A stretch of 64,000 bases of DNA, taken from Tenebrio molitor (lineage: Eukaryota; Arthropoda; Insecta; Coleoptera; Tenebrionidae). Location: the NCBI RefSeq assembly GCF_963966145.1, contig NC_091050.1:21390001-21454000 (forward strand). Direction: 5' to 3'. The translations under genes were made by a program, and so were the position numbers. A model generated the notes under the pieces. It saw only the letters and a list, made by a program, of their open reading frames with translations. It did no database searches and had not been told where the DNA came from. Shown here piece after piece: positions 1 through 9,430 of this stretch. Every line of letters starts with the position of its first letter. Position 1 is the stretch's first letter.

Positions 1-208
1 GTGATCCATTGTCTAATAAAGCTACGATACAACACTCGAATGCTTTTAAACTTGTCCCTGACTTCATTTTTATTATCTAACAAACATTAGACCATGATAA
101 ATTTCTGTTTTTAATGTTGTAAAATAATGTGGTCATTTGCTGAATTTTCACTAGTGAAAATATGACTGGGTATTCCACTAGTGCGTGCAGTGTATATTTT
201 AAACTAAA

Positions 209-445
209 TAAACTAGGCAAAAATGAATAGGGAATTCCACAATTTTTCTTGGAAAGCAAAATAATTGCCCCAATCCTCCCACGTATTCTTAAACACAAGA
301 TAAATTTAAAATGCTACAGCTACTTGAAACATTACATTTAATGTGTATGTTGATATATTTCTAGGACATTTCATTACAAATTTTAAACTGTATTTATAAT
401 GAATTCAAAAAAGGAAAAATTCCCTATTCATTTTTGCCTAGTTTA
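209..445. mobile_element. MITE, family 'AAACTAGGC', copy 1
   Basis: The sequence TAAACTAGGCAAAAATGAAT at the left end reappears as its reverse complement at the right end (TTTTTGCCTAGTTTA), giving inverted repeats of about 28 bp around a 180-bp A+T-rich interior with no reading frame. A second copy with the same interior lies at 16642-17378 and carries a later insertion. Size and structure are those of a non-autonomous DNA transposon. The superfamily is not clear because the flanks (TAA on the left, TTA on the right) do not give a clean target duplication. Confidence 0.75.
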
Positions 446-1109
446 ACTTGATTATTATTTTTATTCAGGAAGTTATTACTTTCTTACAAAGTTAACTGAA
501 CAATTTGAAAAATAAACATTGTTGCAATTCGTAATCAAAGATAGTAGAATATTTTTATGGTGGTATGTATCACTCATCGTCATTACGCATTCGTGTTGCG
601 CACTCATGGTGTTCATAAAGCGTGATACGACCATAAAAATATTCGACAAGCTTTGACTACTCAGTGGGGCAAAAAAAAGTGGGAAATCAACGTCATTGTC
701 TTGACTTTTAATGTGAAATAACCCTTACCTGCTTCTAACCCTACTTTGAATTGTCATTAAGTATGAGAGATTGTAGGGAATAAGTGTAAGTAAGCACGTA
801 GTGAATATTTATTTAATGCAAAGTCCCAATCAAAATCTACCTTTATCAAAAGAAGAGGGCATTTGGAAAAGGAAAATAGGAGTATAATAGTATAGAATAA
901 ATCTAGAATAAAGAAAAAGTTGATATCTTTAATAACAAACAAGTTATGGATCTTTTTCGCAACTCTGGGACACCCTGTATGTATGTATTTTTTCCTGGGA
1001 CACTATAAAAAAGATGTCAATTTTAGACAATTGAATAGGCATGAAAGTTGACAATTTCATTCATCTGTCAAAAATTAGTACGTTATTATAACGCACGATT
1101 ATAACGTAA
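446..1109. other. No gene seen; fold-back and transposon-end fragment
   Basis: No coding signal. An imperfect inverted repeat (545-645) pairs 'AGAATATTTTTATGG' with its complement around a short loop. Near 965-980 the string GGGACACCCTGTA resembles the right end of a mariner-type MITE, but no matching left end is visible. Confidence 0.4.
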
Positions 1110-1280
1110 TAGAGAGTTTTCGCGTTACGTTTTTCAGATAACCGTGTACGCTAACGCCGGGGTTGCTAGGCAATAGCGTAACCGATTCATTACTGTCCGT
1201 TGTTTGAATAAGCGGTTATGGTAATTGCTCGCAAATAGCGTACCGGTTATTTTAACGGAACGTAACGCGAAAACTCTCTA
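1110..1280. mobile_element. MITE with 22-bp inverted repeats (AGAGAGTTTTCGCG)
   Basis: TAGAGAGTTTTCGCGTTACG at the left end is matched exactly, inverted, by CGTAACGCGAAAACTCTCTA at the right end, enclosing 171 bp. The interior is locally rich in CG and alternates 'ACCGTTAT'-like words. No coding. The perfect arms suggest a fairly young copy. The target duplication is ambiguous in the surrounding TAAT-rich sequence. Confidence 0.75.
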
Positions 1281-1379
1281 ATAATTTACTTTTATCGAGT
1301 ATGTTGCTATTTTGTTTATCTGAAACAACCGCTCAGAAGCAAGAGAAACGTCAAAAATGTTCTGGCAAATTGTGAGCTA

Positions 1380-1798
1380 CAAACGGTTATTGGCTTTGTA
1401 GAAAACGACTCGTCTATAGATATGGAATATACACCACCAGATTGAGATTGTTTTCACCGATCCTCGGCTACCATTCTTGTTGATGCAAGTGGAGACATCT
1501 CAACTCTTAAGCGCCACGGTGAATGGAAATCTACTGCTGTCGCCCACGAATATATTGATGAATCAGTTACCAAAAAATGCAAATTGTAGATAAAATTTTA
1601 AATGCGGTTACTAATTCATCATCATCAAACGTTAGAACAGAACCGGAAATAATCGATTCCTTCCCTTCACATTCTAACATTCAATATCAACATCAGACAC
1701 TGACACATACTCGCAACTCCAACTCTTTAAGAAACCCCATTTTCAATAACTGTCAAATTAATAATCTGACCAGTAATTTTATTGATTCTAAAAAATAA
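1380..1798 (+). pseudogene. Crypton-type tyrosine recombinase, C-terminal remnant
   Basis: Reading from 1446 gives a stretch with the catalytic-region pattern of Crypton tyrosine recombinases: an arginine in 'CFHRSSATIL', then 'LKRHGEWKS' and 'VAHEYIDES', corresponding to the R, H-x-x-[RKW] and tyrosine motifs of the family. A stop at 1587-1589 interrupts the frame, and similar tail sequence continues in another frame from 1577 to 1798 (serine/asparagine-rich). The N-terminal half and element ends are not seen. It is a dead fragment. Family identity rests on the local motif order only. Confidence 0.6.
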
Positions 1799-1976
1799 AT
1801 ATTTTTGCAATAAATTACTTTTTCAGTGTCGTAGGAAAAATAGTGTACAAAAGCAGCACCAGCTGGAAAGTGTCTATCGCTTGCTCGTGAGATTTCGCAC
1901 TCGGCTAGCGCCTCGTGAGTCAAGATTCTCACTCGCACGATATCACTCACTTTCCATTCTCGCTATGTAATATATC

Positions 1977-2133
1977 GAGCGATCAAATTAATTTGTAATC
2001 GAGTTATCCATGAATCCGAAATCGTATGTCGTTTCTTGAACAAAAAACACAAGTTAGATCTGGGCATATCAATCGAAAAGACATACGGATTCAAATCCAT
2101 GGATGACTCGATTACAAATTAATTTGATCGCTC
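1977..2133. mobile_element. Fold-back MITE, long arms
   Basis: GAGCGATCAAATTAATTTGT at the left end is repeated inverted as ACAAATTAATTTGATCGCTC at the right end. The arms continue (CGAGT..ATCCATG / CATGGATGACTCG), so nearly the whole 157 bp can fold into one hairpin. A similar but distinct element with GCGATCAATT and ACTCGATTTATT arms occurs at 24992-25100. Confidence 0.7.
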
Positions 2134-2552
2134 TTTACTACTGGTAAAAAAAAAATAGTGAGGAAAGAAATGTTTATTCGCCCTACGTTGTGTTTTCTTT
2201 ATAATTTTATTTAATTTGTTTCTACGAGAGTCGCACCTTTCGCCTTTCGGAGGATTTTAAAATGAAATTAAAACGATAGAACACACTTCACTTATATTTT
2301 ATTTAACAAATAATCGAGTGTGGTGGTGTTGGGTCCCAACAAACAGTGTGAATAAATAAATGAATTTAGTAAAGTCTTTTGGTGGAGGTTTGAGTGAATG
2401 AGATTTGACTCACGGCCCGTGAATTGAATGATGACTCATGCATAAATAATTAAGCTGGGCAAATACCGAAGTTTCTGTCACGAACAGCATCCGCTTCCCT
2501 TCACCTCCTTTCCGCCCGAAGCTATGGGTATAATTTATATTTTTACTGTGGG
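2134..2552. other. No gene seen
   Basis: A+T-rich sequence with several AATAAA words but no credible coding frame. The words CCCTACGTTGTGTTTT and TGTGAATAAATAAATG resemble the 36.9-37.0 kb region, hinting at an old shared repeat. I cannot define borders. Confidence 0.3.
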
Positions 2553-2674
2553 TAGAGTAAGGCCGGCCTGAGATATGACATTTGGTGGGGGTGAGCGTAG
2601 ACGGAAAATAGTCGGACGAGTTCATCTTTCGTAAAATAGGGGTGTTCAACAGATTAAAAGTCAGCTGATTGTTA

Positions 2675-3229
2675 TAGGGTGACCAGACGTCCGGATAAAG
2701 CCGGACATGTCCTCATTTTTGACCAAAATTTAAATGTCTGGCCGGCTTTTTTTTACGTCCGGCTTTTTCACTCTTGATCTTGAAAGCAAAATTTTTGTCC
2801 CTCAATCAAACTCAAAACTTAAGTCTTTACTGGACTCAACAAAATGATCATCAACATTACTTTCCACAACGTTCACGTTCGCCGTTCGTATTTCAATCGT
2901 CAAAATTCTCAATTATTTAATCTAGGTATTCCTATGGTCAGCGGGAAATACAATACTATCGGGTGTTTTTTTTTTAATTTCACCTCAAAGTAGGCGTTGA
3001 AGAGTCGATTGTGAACGCACTATACGGATCAGCTATTTAAATCATGCCTTTTTGCACGAGTGGTGCATTCACAGTCAACTCTTCGACGCCTACTTTGAGG
3101 TAAAAATTAAAAAAAAAAGCTTTAATATATACTTTTTTTTTGTTCACTAATTGTCATCCTTTTTTAATAAAAATCATCCTTTTTTGCCTTGTTTGTCCTC
3201 TTTTGTCATGTTGACTTCTGGTCACCCTA
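2675..3229. mobile_element. Nested element with TAGGGTGACCAGA ends
   Basis: TAGGGTGACCAGACGTC on the left is mirrored by GACTTCTGGTCACCCTA on the right. The flanks share TGTTA (2670-2674 and 3230-3234), a likely 5-bp target duplication. The interior has repeated words GTCCGG and TGTCCTC and no coding. The ends resemble widespread hAT-like MITEs, but a 5-bp rather than 8-bp duplication leaves the superfamily open. Confidence 0.65.
2962..3118. repeat. Fold-back unit with TCACCTCAAAGTAGGCGT arms
   Basis: TCACCTCAAAGTAGGCGTTG followed by AAGAGTCGATTGTGAACGCAC pairs with its inverted counterpart at 3063-3103. The outer edges are poly-T and poly-A. A diverged relative lies at 12728-12870 (GAAGAGTCGATTGTGAACGCA repeated there), so this is a dispersed family. 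Confidence 0.65.
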
Positions 3230-3486
3230 TGTTACTGTGACCGCTTTTCTCTGCTGTGATCGGTTTTGCCACGCCACTGGGATATTTTGTCCTAGAAGAT
3301 TTCCCCCACCAAATGTTATATCTCAGGCCGGCCTTACTCTATAATCCTGTTAACAGGTATACGAGCCCCGTCCAGCTTCAGTTGGTCCACTTACACTCGC
3401 TCCAGAGAAATCTAAATTATATTTTGATATAGGTATTTTTTCGTCACTAATTTAAAGATTTTTAATACAACCTAAGACCTACTAAT

Positions 3487-3655
3487 ATAATTTATCTAAT
3501 CCCGTGGGATAAATGACACTTATCCCACTCATTTGAGTGGAATAAGGAACTCCATTACCGGACGCATTTCATTACTCCACTCAGTGGGATAAGTGACCTT
3601 CATTATCCCACTCAGTGGGATAAGTAAGTTATTATTCCACTGAGCGGTGTAATGA
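3487..3655. repeat. Cluster of palindromes ATCCCACTCAGTGGGAT
   Basis: About five copies of a 15-17 bp palindrome around CCACTCAGTGG, each capable of forming a tight hairpin, are separated by 20-30 bp of non-palindromic spacer. The half-site ATAAGTGA recurs. No coding. Confidence 0.6.
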
Positions 3656-3691
3656 AACTGGCGGAAATAAATAAGATTTACCTTTTTTTTA

Positions 3692-4413
3692 AGGATGAAC
3701 TGGAGTAACATTGAAAAATGGCGAAAATTGCTTAAAATTGGTACAATAGTCCTTTCATCCATTCTGAAGTACTGTGCCAAATTTAAAAAAATTTCATCGA
3801 GGAATTTTAAAGTTTTTACCTTTTAAAGTTTCGGGATATTTTACACGTGTTCTTATGAGAAATCGAGCAATAGTCGCATAAAAAGTGATAAAAAACATAT
3901 TTCAAAAAGGCCAATTTTTCTTAAATTTTTCACACATAAAGTATCGATATCGTAGAATTTTCTAATGAATTTACAAAAAAAGTTGTACCAAGATTTTCTA
4001 TGTAATCGCTAATTATATGTGGAAAAACACGGTTTTTCAGGTTATGTATCTGTTTTAATTTCAATAAAAGTGAACAAAATGCATATAATTGACGTCGGTA
4101 TGCAACATTACACTCATATCGCACATTTTATTACAGTTACGTTAAGAACTTTAACAGAAATCAATGAAAATTGAAATTCAGTGTGCTTCTGTTTACTTTG
4201 ACGTACAGTCTTAGTCAAAAGATTGTAAAATCACATGTAAGTAATTATCTAAATATCAAGAAAATAAACACAAAATTTACTTGCAACTCATTACAATTCA
4301 TTTCCAAAAATTAAAAACTTTTTTTTCACATATTGATTTCTCGTAATAAACGTTTCATAGCATTATAAGAATTCCGCAACTTTTTGCTGAGATTGTTACT
4401 CCAGTTCATCCTT
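3692..4413. mobile_element. Inverted-repeat element, arms AAGGATGAACTGGAGTAACA
   Basis: The 20-mer AAGGATGAACTGGAGTAACA at 3692-3711 occurs inverted at 4394-4413. The 680 bp between are A+T-rich without a reading frame that looks protein-coding. Immediately to the right (4455-4560) a separate hairpin surrounds GGGCTGACGCCCTCG. A similar GGGCTAAAGCCCTCG hairpin appears at 7378-7393. Confidence 0.5.
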
Positions 4414-4872
4414 AAATTCGGGGCGGTCTTAGATAAAATTTTGTACATAACACGTGGGCTAAAGCATAATACAGGAAACTGTGTGATTACAGATGAACTC
4501 GGGCTGACGCCCTCGTCATCTGCAATCTTCACACTCGAATCCTGTAATATTGCTTTTATCCCACTAATTGTGTAAATAACTATTTTACTTGTAGCTATTT
4601 TAACATCTCTTTCTTTTGCTCGTCGATAAGATGGTGAGAGTACGACGTGGCACCAGTTTTATATGAACAGAGGGATTCCTACTTTGCGTTACCGATACAA
4701 TGAAAATTTGCCACTTTCGTAATTTATGGTGTTTTGAGTTTACAACTGTACTCAACATTTAAAATGAATGCCCTATATCTAAAGATTGAACAGTGCTTTT
4801 AAAATAAAAATGTTTGGAAGGATATTTTTCATAAATTGATCACCTACCACTATCGTTTCAACAGTTTCAACG

Positions 4873-5193
4873 TTAATTCCTTTTGGAGTCCAAACTATAA
4901 AATCGCAGTATTTGCGTTGGGTCACAAATAATTGTCCCTGAATTTGAAAAAAAATGTTTTTTGTTGAGTTTCAGCTTTTGGTCATTTTCTTTCTGCGAAC
5001 CAATCGTCGCATTAGTCTTTAGATTTTTTTTTTGAATAATTTTCTGCTCATCAAAAGACACATTTAAAAGTTTTATTTGTTTATCAATTAAAAAATTGAC
5101 TTCGTTTTCCTGCATGTCAGGTTTGGCACAGGATAAACCGTAATGCGAATCGTTGCTTTGATTTTTTTTAGAAGTATTTCTTTCAAAAGACAA
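4873..5193 (-). CDS. Unrecognised 106-aa reading frame, doubtful gene
   Basis: An open frame of 106 codons starting with ATG, rich in lysine, asparagine and serine and with no membrane segment, signal peptide or motif I recognise. It lies between fold-back elements and has no visible promoter or partner exon, although a pyrimidine-rich stretch follows. Its composition mirrors the local A+T bias, so it may be a chance frame or a relic of a transposon protein. Confidence 0.2.
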   Translation of the reverse strand: MSFERNTSKKNQSNDSHYGLSCAKPDMQENEVNFLIDKQIKLLNVSFDEQKIIQKKNLKTNATIGSQKENDQKLKLNKKHFFSNSGTIICDPTQILRFYSLDSKRN

Positions 5194-5300
5194 GTGTGAT
5201 TTTCTACTTGGTTTTTCAGCCGTTAACCAGGTGTTTTTTGTTTACAGACTTTTAAAAACCACTCGGGTCCAAGCTGATAGGCGCCTTGGGATTTTATGTT

Positions 5301-5848
5301 AAAGTCCTCGTCGAAAAATAGTCAATTTTGACTTTAATTGTAATTGTAATCATTTTACAATAGGAGAGAAAATCGTCTTATAACTACCATAAATAATTCC
5401 ATAAATAAATAGGGGCTGTTAAAGTCCTCGTCTAGAAACAGTCAATTTTGACTTAAATTGTAAATCATTTTACAATAGGACAGCAAACCCTCTTATAACT
5501 ACCATAATACCCTCTAACTTTATTGCCCCTTTGTTATGCAGTGCCGACTCAAGGAAGAGCAAACATCAGGTAAAGTAACAGCCCCTATTTATTTATGGAA
5601 TTATTTATGGTAGTTATAAGACGATTTTCTCTCCTATTGTAAAATGATTTACAATTAAAGTCAAAATTGACTATTTTTCGACGAGGACTTTTACTTTACC
5701 TGATGTTTGCTCTTCCTTGAGTCGGCACTGCACAACAAAGGGGCAATAAAGTTAGAGTGTATTGTGGTAGTTATAAGAGGGTTTGCTGTCCTATTGTAAA
5801 ATGATTTACAATTTAAGTCAAAATTGACTGTTTCTAGACGAGGACTTT
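5301..5848. repeat. Interlocked inverted repeats, order A-B-A'-B'
   Basis: Four blocks follow each other. A (5301-5420) is the reverse complement of A' (5577-5691); B (5421-5576) is the reverse complement of B' (5693-5848). All begin or end with the same AAAGTCCTCGTC / GACGAGGACTTT, and A and B share GTCAATTTTGACTT, CATTTTACAATAGGA and TTATAACTACCATAA. So two related fold-back elements are arranged so that their arms cross instead of nesting. No coding. Confidence 0.85.
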
Positions 5849-6601
5849 AGCCATTCCTTCTGTCATAGAAAGTTGCTTTGGCCCCATTATGTCCTCGTCC
5901 TCAATGACAATGTTTAGAATATAAAGGGCCATAAAGCAATAAATAGTACCCAGTGGACGTATTTTGGGAAAAATCCAATCCATTTTACAGTTCCTTGAAA
6001 TAAATAAACTGTTTGTCTATCTATCAGTTTGCAGATGGCACTGATGATATTGGAGTTAGTAATTGAGGAGATATCCGTCCAGGCTATGGGGACGCTACTG
6101 TGCAGTGTTGCATTAGTAGTGTCGCATTTTGAAATTATAATCTCAATTATAATTTAATTATAAATTATATTTATTATATTTATTATATTTAATTATAAAT
6201 TATAATCTCAAAATTCTCAAAATGCTTTTTTTGAGGAAAAAAACATTATTGCAGCCAATCATTTGACTTACATCTTCTTTTCATTGTATTTACAAACTGT
6301 ACAATGGATTTTTAGTTTTAATTAATGTATTTTTGCTTGATTTCGATTCGTCGTTTTTTTATTTTTTTATGCAAAAACTGTACATTCAAAATCACTCAAA
6401 AAAATGGAACACCTACAGAAAAGCTATTGTAACCTGATGTTGGATTTTCATTAAAATTTATCATCCCATTTTTAATATAATAGTTATTTATGTATTAAGG
6501 GCGTAGTGAAGGCGTTTGTAGCCCGCGGCGTGACATTAGGGCTCGAGACGTCAGTCGAGAGCCATTACACGCTAGGGTCACAAAGGCTAATTATGCCCGT
6601 G
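5849..6601. other. No gene seen; AT-rich palindromic tract
   Basis: Contains a nearly pure A/T segment (6136-6215) built from ATTATAAATTATA and TTTATTATATT words, and further on CG-containing unique sequence. No coding frame stands out. Confidence 0.4.
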
Positions 6602-6604
6602 GTA

Positions 6605-6970
6605 CTATCGGCGCCAACGAAATGTGAACGAATTTCTGGTGCCATAGAAACGTCTTCTGTTTTGTTCTACATTAAATAAAACTTTGTTCAGTGGCGTACT
6701 ATATGTATGAAAGTTAAGAAAAGATTTCTACATATTACCTATAACTTTCTATTACAATTTTACAATTTTCCTCGAGTTTGGCAACAGCCCTCGCTTTTCC
6801 CATATCGGTCAAGTGTCGTGGCATGTATATTGTTTAAAAATAAATTAAATCTGTTGACAAATTATGTTTGTGAAAATTGTCACAAATCTGACACATTAAC
6901 GCACGCCTATGATTGATGCTACAACACACACTAGGAAAATTTGGCGTTCACATTTCGATGGCGCCGATAG
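6605..6970. mobile_element. TA-flanked MITE, arms CTATCGGCGCC
   Basis: CTATCGGCGCCAACGAAATG on the left pairs with CATTTCGATGGCGCCGATAG on the right. Both ends are flanked by TA (6603-6604 and 6971-6972), as for mariner/Tc1-mobilised MITEs. The interior is non-coding. Arms are about 27 bp with a few mismatches. Confidence 0.7.
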
Positions 6971-7469
6971 TACATACAAAATTTTATGTCCGGTCGAAGT
7001 TTTGAATTTTATAATAATTTAGGTAGATTCAATTATAAAATAACGACACAAAAATCAGGAAGGTGGAATAAGCCAGTTATTGTTATTACTGTAGTAACGG
7101 CTAAACAAGGGCGGCAAAAACTTTTATTTTTCACTTTAGTATAATTGCATGATAACTCCTAGGATACGAAATACGTAAACATGTCCATAACAACCGGAGA
7201 ATAAAACAGGGCGTAATAAGAATAAGCGGGCGTAATGAATTCATAACGCCCTCATCAATTCATAATTGCAAAGATGCCAATTTTTTTTTTTTTTAAAGAA
7301 CACGTATAGTGAAAAATAAAATCTTGTATGCACCACGGCGTCACCGAATGATTACGCCCATCGAACGATATCCATCTCTCGGGCTAAAGCCCTCGAGCTG
7401 GATTCATCGTTCTGAATTACGCCCTAAAAACAAGTCCATAAGTAGGCAAAAATCGCCCGATCGGATATA

Positions 7470-7760
7470 ATAGTAGTTTATTTGACGAGTTTGTGTGTAA
7501 ATTTGGCCATTTTAAAACGCGAGTGAAACGAGCGTTTTAAAGGCCCACGAGTGCCAAAAAAGACCCAATTTACAAACGAACGAGTTGAATACAACATTTT
7601 TTTGTTCGACGAGCCCCTTAAAGGCTCCAAATGGCTTAAAATCTTTAAAATTAGCTGACGTTTCGTTTTGACAAGTTGTCAAATTTATCAAAATCCGTTC
7701 ACACAGGAGAAAATTCTCAAATTCTGACAGAGTCGAACAAAAAAAAAAAAATGTGGTTAA
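7470..7760. repeat. Dispersed repeat carrying the GTTCGAC MITE, copy 1
   Basis: The outer part (GTAGTTTATTTGACGAGTT...) contains the palindrome ACGCGAGTGAAACGAGCGT and then a MITE of about 150 bp (7598-7749) with TTTTTTGTTCGAC / GTCGAACAAAAAA ends. Related copies occur at 11548-11652 (partial), 11826-11993, 13917-14225 and 42841-43066, in both orientations. Confidence 0.7.
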
Positions 7761-8756
7761 AAACATGGTTTTTCTAATTTTTTTAAGAAACTGTACGGAA
7801 GATTTTTTTTAAATTAATCTTATATTAAATTTGAATTATTTGTAAGCGCTGGTAATTTTTTCAGATTTTTTGAATGTAAGGTAATTTTTTTCTTGACCAT
7901 AGTACAGCCGCCCGCAAAAGAATCGAGCCTACCCGGCTGCAAGGGAATAATCACCTCTCATAAATTCGTAAATCTAGCCTGCAACTATTTCGGACAGTTT
8001 GGTATACGAGGGTTGTTTCATTAATTTTTGGTCATTACTTAGACGCTTCTGAATTAAAAATGTTTCTTTTCTTAGATATCCCTAGAGTTTGTCTGTCTCT
8101 ATATTTAAAAATTATTAATATAATTCGATTGCAATAAATGTGATTTGTAACGGCCGACGTTTAGTAAAACTATAAAAATATGTGTATTAGCCCTGCTAAA
8201 ATTTAAAAACTACCACCTGTTGAATTAAGTTGGTAAAATTAAAATTACACTAAGGCCCAGTTTATTCACCTTCAAGTAACTTTATTTGATAATTACCGTG
8301 GATCTACCAATAGCAGATTCTAAATCATAGCAACTACTGGCCAGATAAATTTACTTGAAGGTAAATAAACCGGGCCTAAATGTCCAAATGATAACTTTTA
8401 TATTACTAGGATGCCAGCTAGACCTTTTGATCGATCTCTTTATTATGTCAAAAAGTGAGTGCCGTAAAAATAATGAAATCTTTTAAATAACACAAGATTA
8501 CAACAAATCGAATTTTTATTTATAGTTTTCATAAGGTATCATTGACATCACCGTAACCAAACATTTCCATTTCCCTTATGTCAAAAATCAACTATAGGTA
8601 AGCATACAACGTTGTCGGTTGTATTTTCTAGGTAGAATCCAGTGTTGGTGGTTTTTTTTAGTTTTGTAACGGATAATAGAAACCATGTCTCCAAAAAAAT
8701 TGAATTATAGAGCTAATAAAATAAAATAATTATCAGTAAGTAGTAATACCTAGATA

Positions 8757-9429
8757 CAGGGTGGTCCCGATATAACCTGCCAGAAGAAATCCAGTCATAG
8801 GTGACGATGAATAGAACTCGTACACAAAAAATGTTTCTAATAAAAGTCTTTTCGTTTTCGAGATAAAAATAATTGAAAATTTGGTCAAAATTTGCTGTAC
8901 GCTAATGAGTTAATCGGTTTTAAAAAGGTAATTTTGGTTGCTTGGCTGCAATTTTTTTAGCAACGGTACCTGTAACACCTATGACATTTCTCAAGTTTAA
9001 TTTTAAATTTGCGAATCCTTCAAAAAGTTATGAAATTCACAAAACAAGAATACGCCGATTTGCATTTACTTTATGGCGAAATACGTGGTAATTCAAGATC
9101 GGCAAGGCGACCATACGGCGAGCGTTTTCCTGAAGGAGTCCTTCCGTCCCGTTGTATTTTTGTGGAGCTACATCTGCATTTATGTGAGGTTGGTTCTGAC
9201 TGATTCCAATACGATGGCGTCCCCGATCCTCCATTTAACCCCTCTGGATTTTAATTTTTGGGGCCACACGAAAGATTTGGTATACGAAGTTGAAATAAAT
9301 ACAGAAGGCCAACTCCAGAAACGCGTAACAGACGCCGCGAACCAGATTCGTAAAAAGCCAGAAATGCTGAATTCTGTTTATGAAAATTGGTACCAACGGA
9401 AGGCACACAGAACATTTATTATAAAATAA
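8757..9429 (+). pseudogene. Mariner-like transposon relic with DUF4817 helix-turn-helix
   Basis: The left end CAGGGTGGTCCCGATATAAC follows TA. The leader contains TTTTCGTTTTCGAGATA and AATTTGGTCAAAATT, shared with the MITE at 16781. The frame beginning at 9027 has the DUF4817 pattern of these transposases (EYADLHLLYGEIRGNSRSA, then YGERFPEG). From 9184 another frame gives the C-terminal part with LTPLDFNFWGHTKDLVYE, the last catalytic region, ending near 9429. The central catalytic segment is deleted and the frame is shifted. No right inverted repeat is seen. Confidence 0.7.
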
Positions 9430-9430
9430 T

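Larger units (their letters stand above)
2555..3339. mobile_element. TA-flanked element, 37-bp inverted repeats, host of nested insertions
   Basis: GAGTAAGGCCGGCCTGAGAT on the left and its inverted match ATCTCAGGCCGGCCTTACTC on the right, each flanked by TA (2553-2554, 3340-3341), mark a mariner/Tc1-like non-autonomous element. Most of its interior is a second element (2675-3229), which itself holds a fold-back unit (2962-3118). No transposase frame remains. Confidence 0.75.

Noticed and set aside
3487..3655. CRISPR-like array
   Set aside because: The repeats are short palindromes with irregular spacing in a eukaryotic context; there are no cas genes and no constant spacer length.
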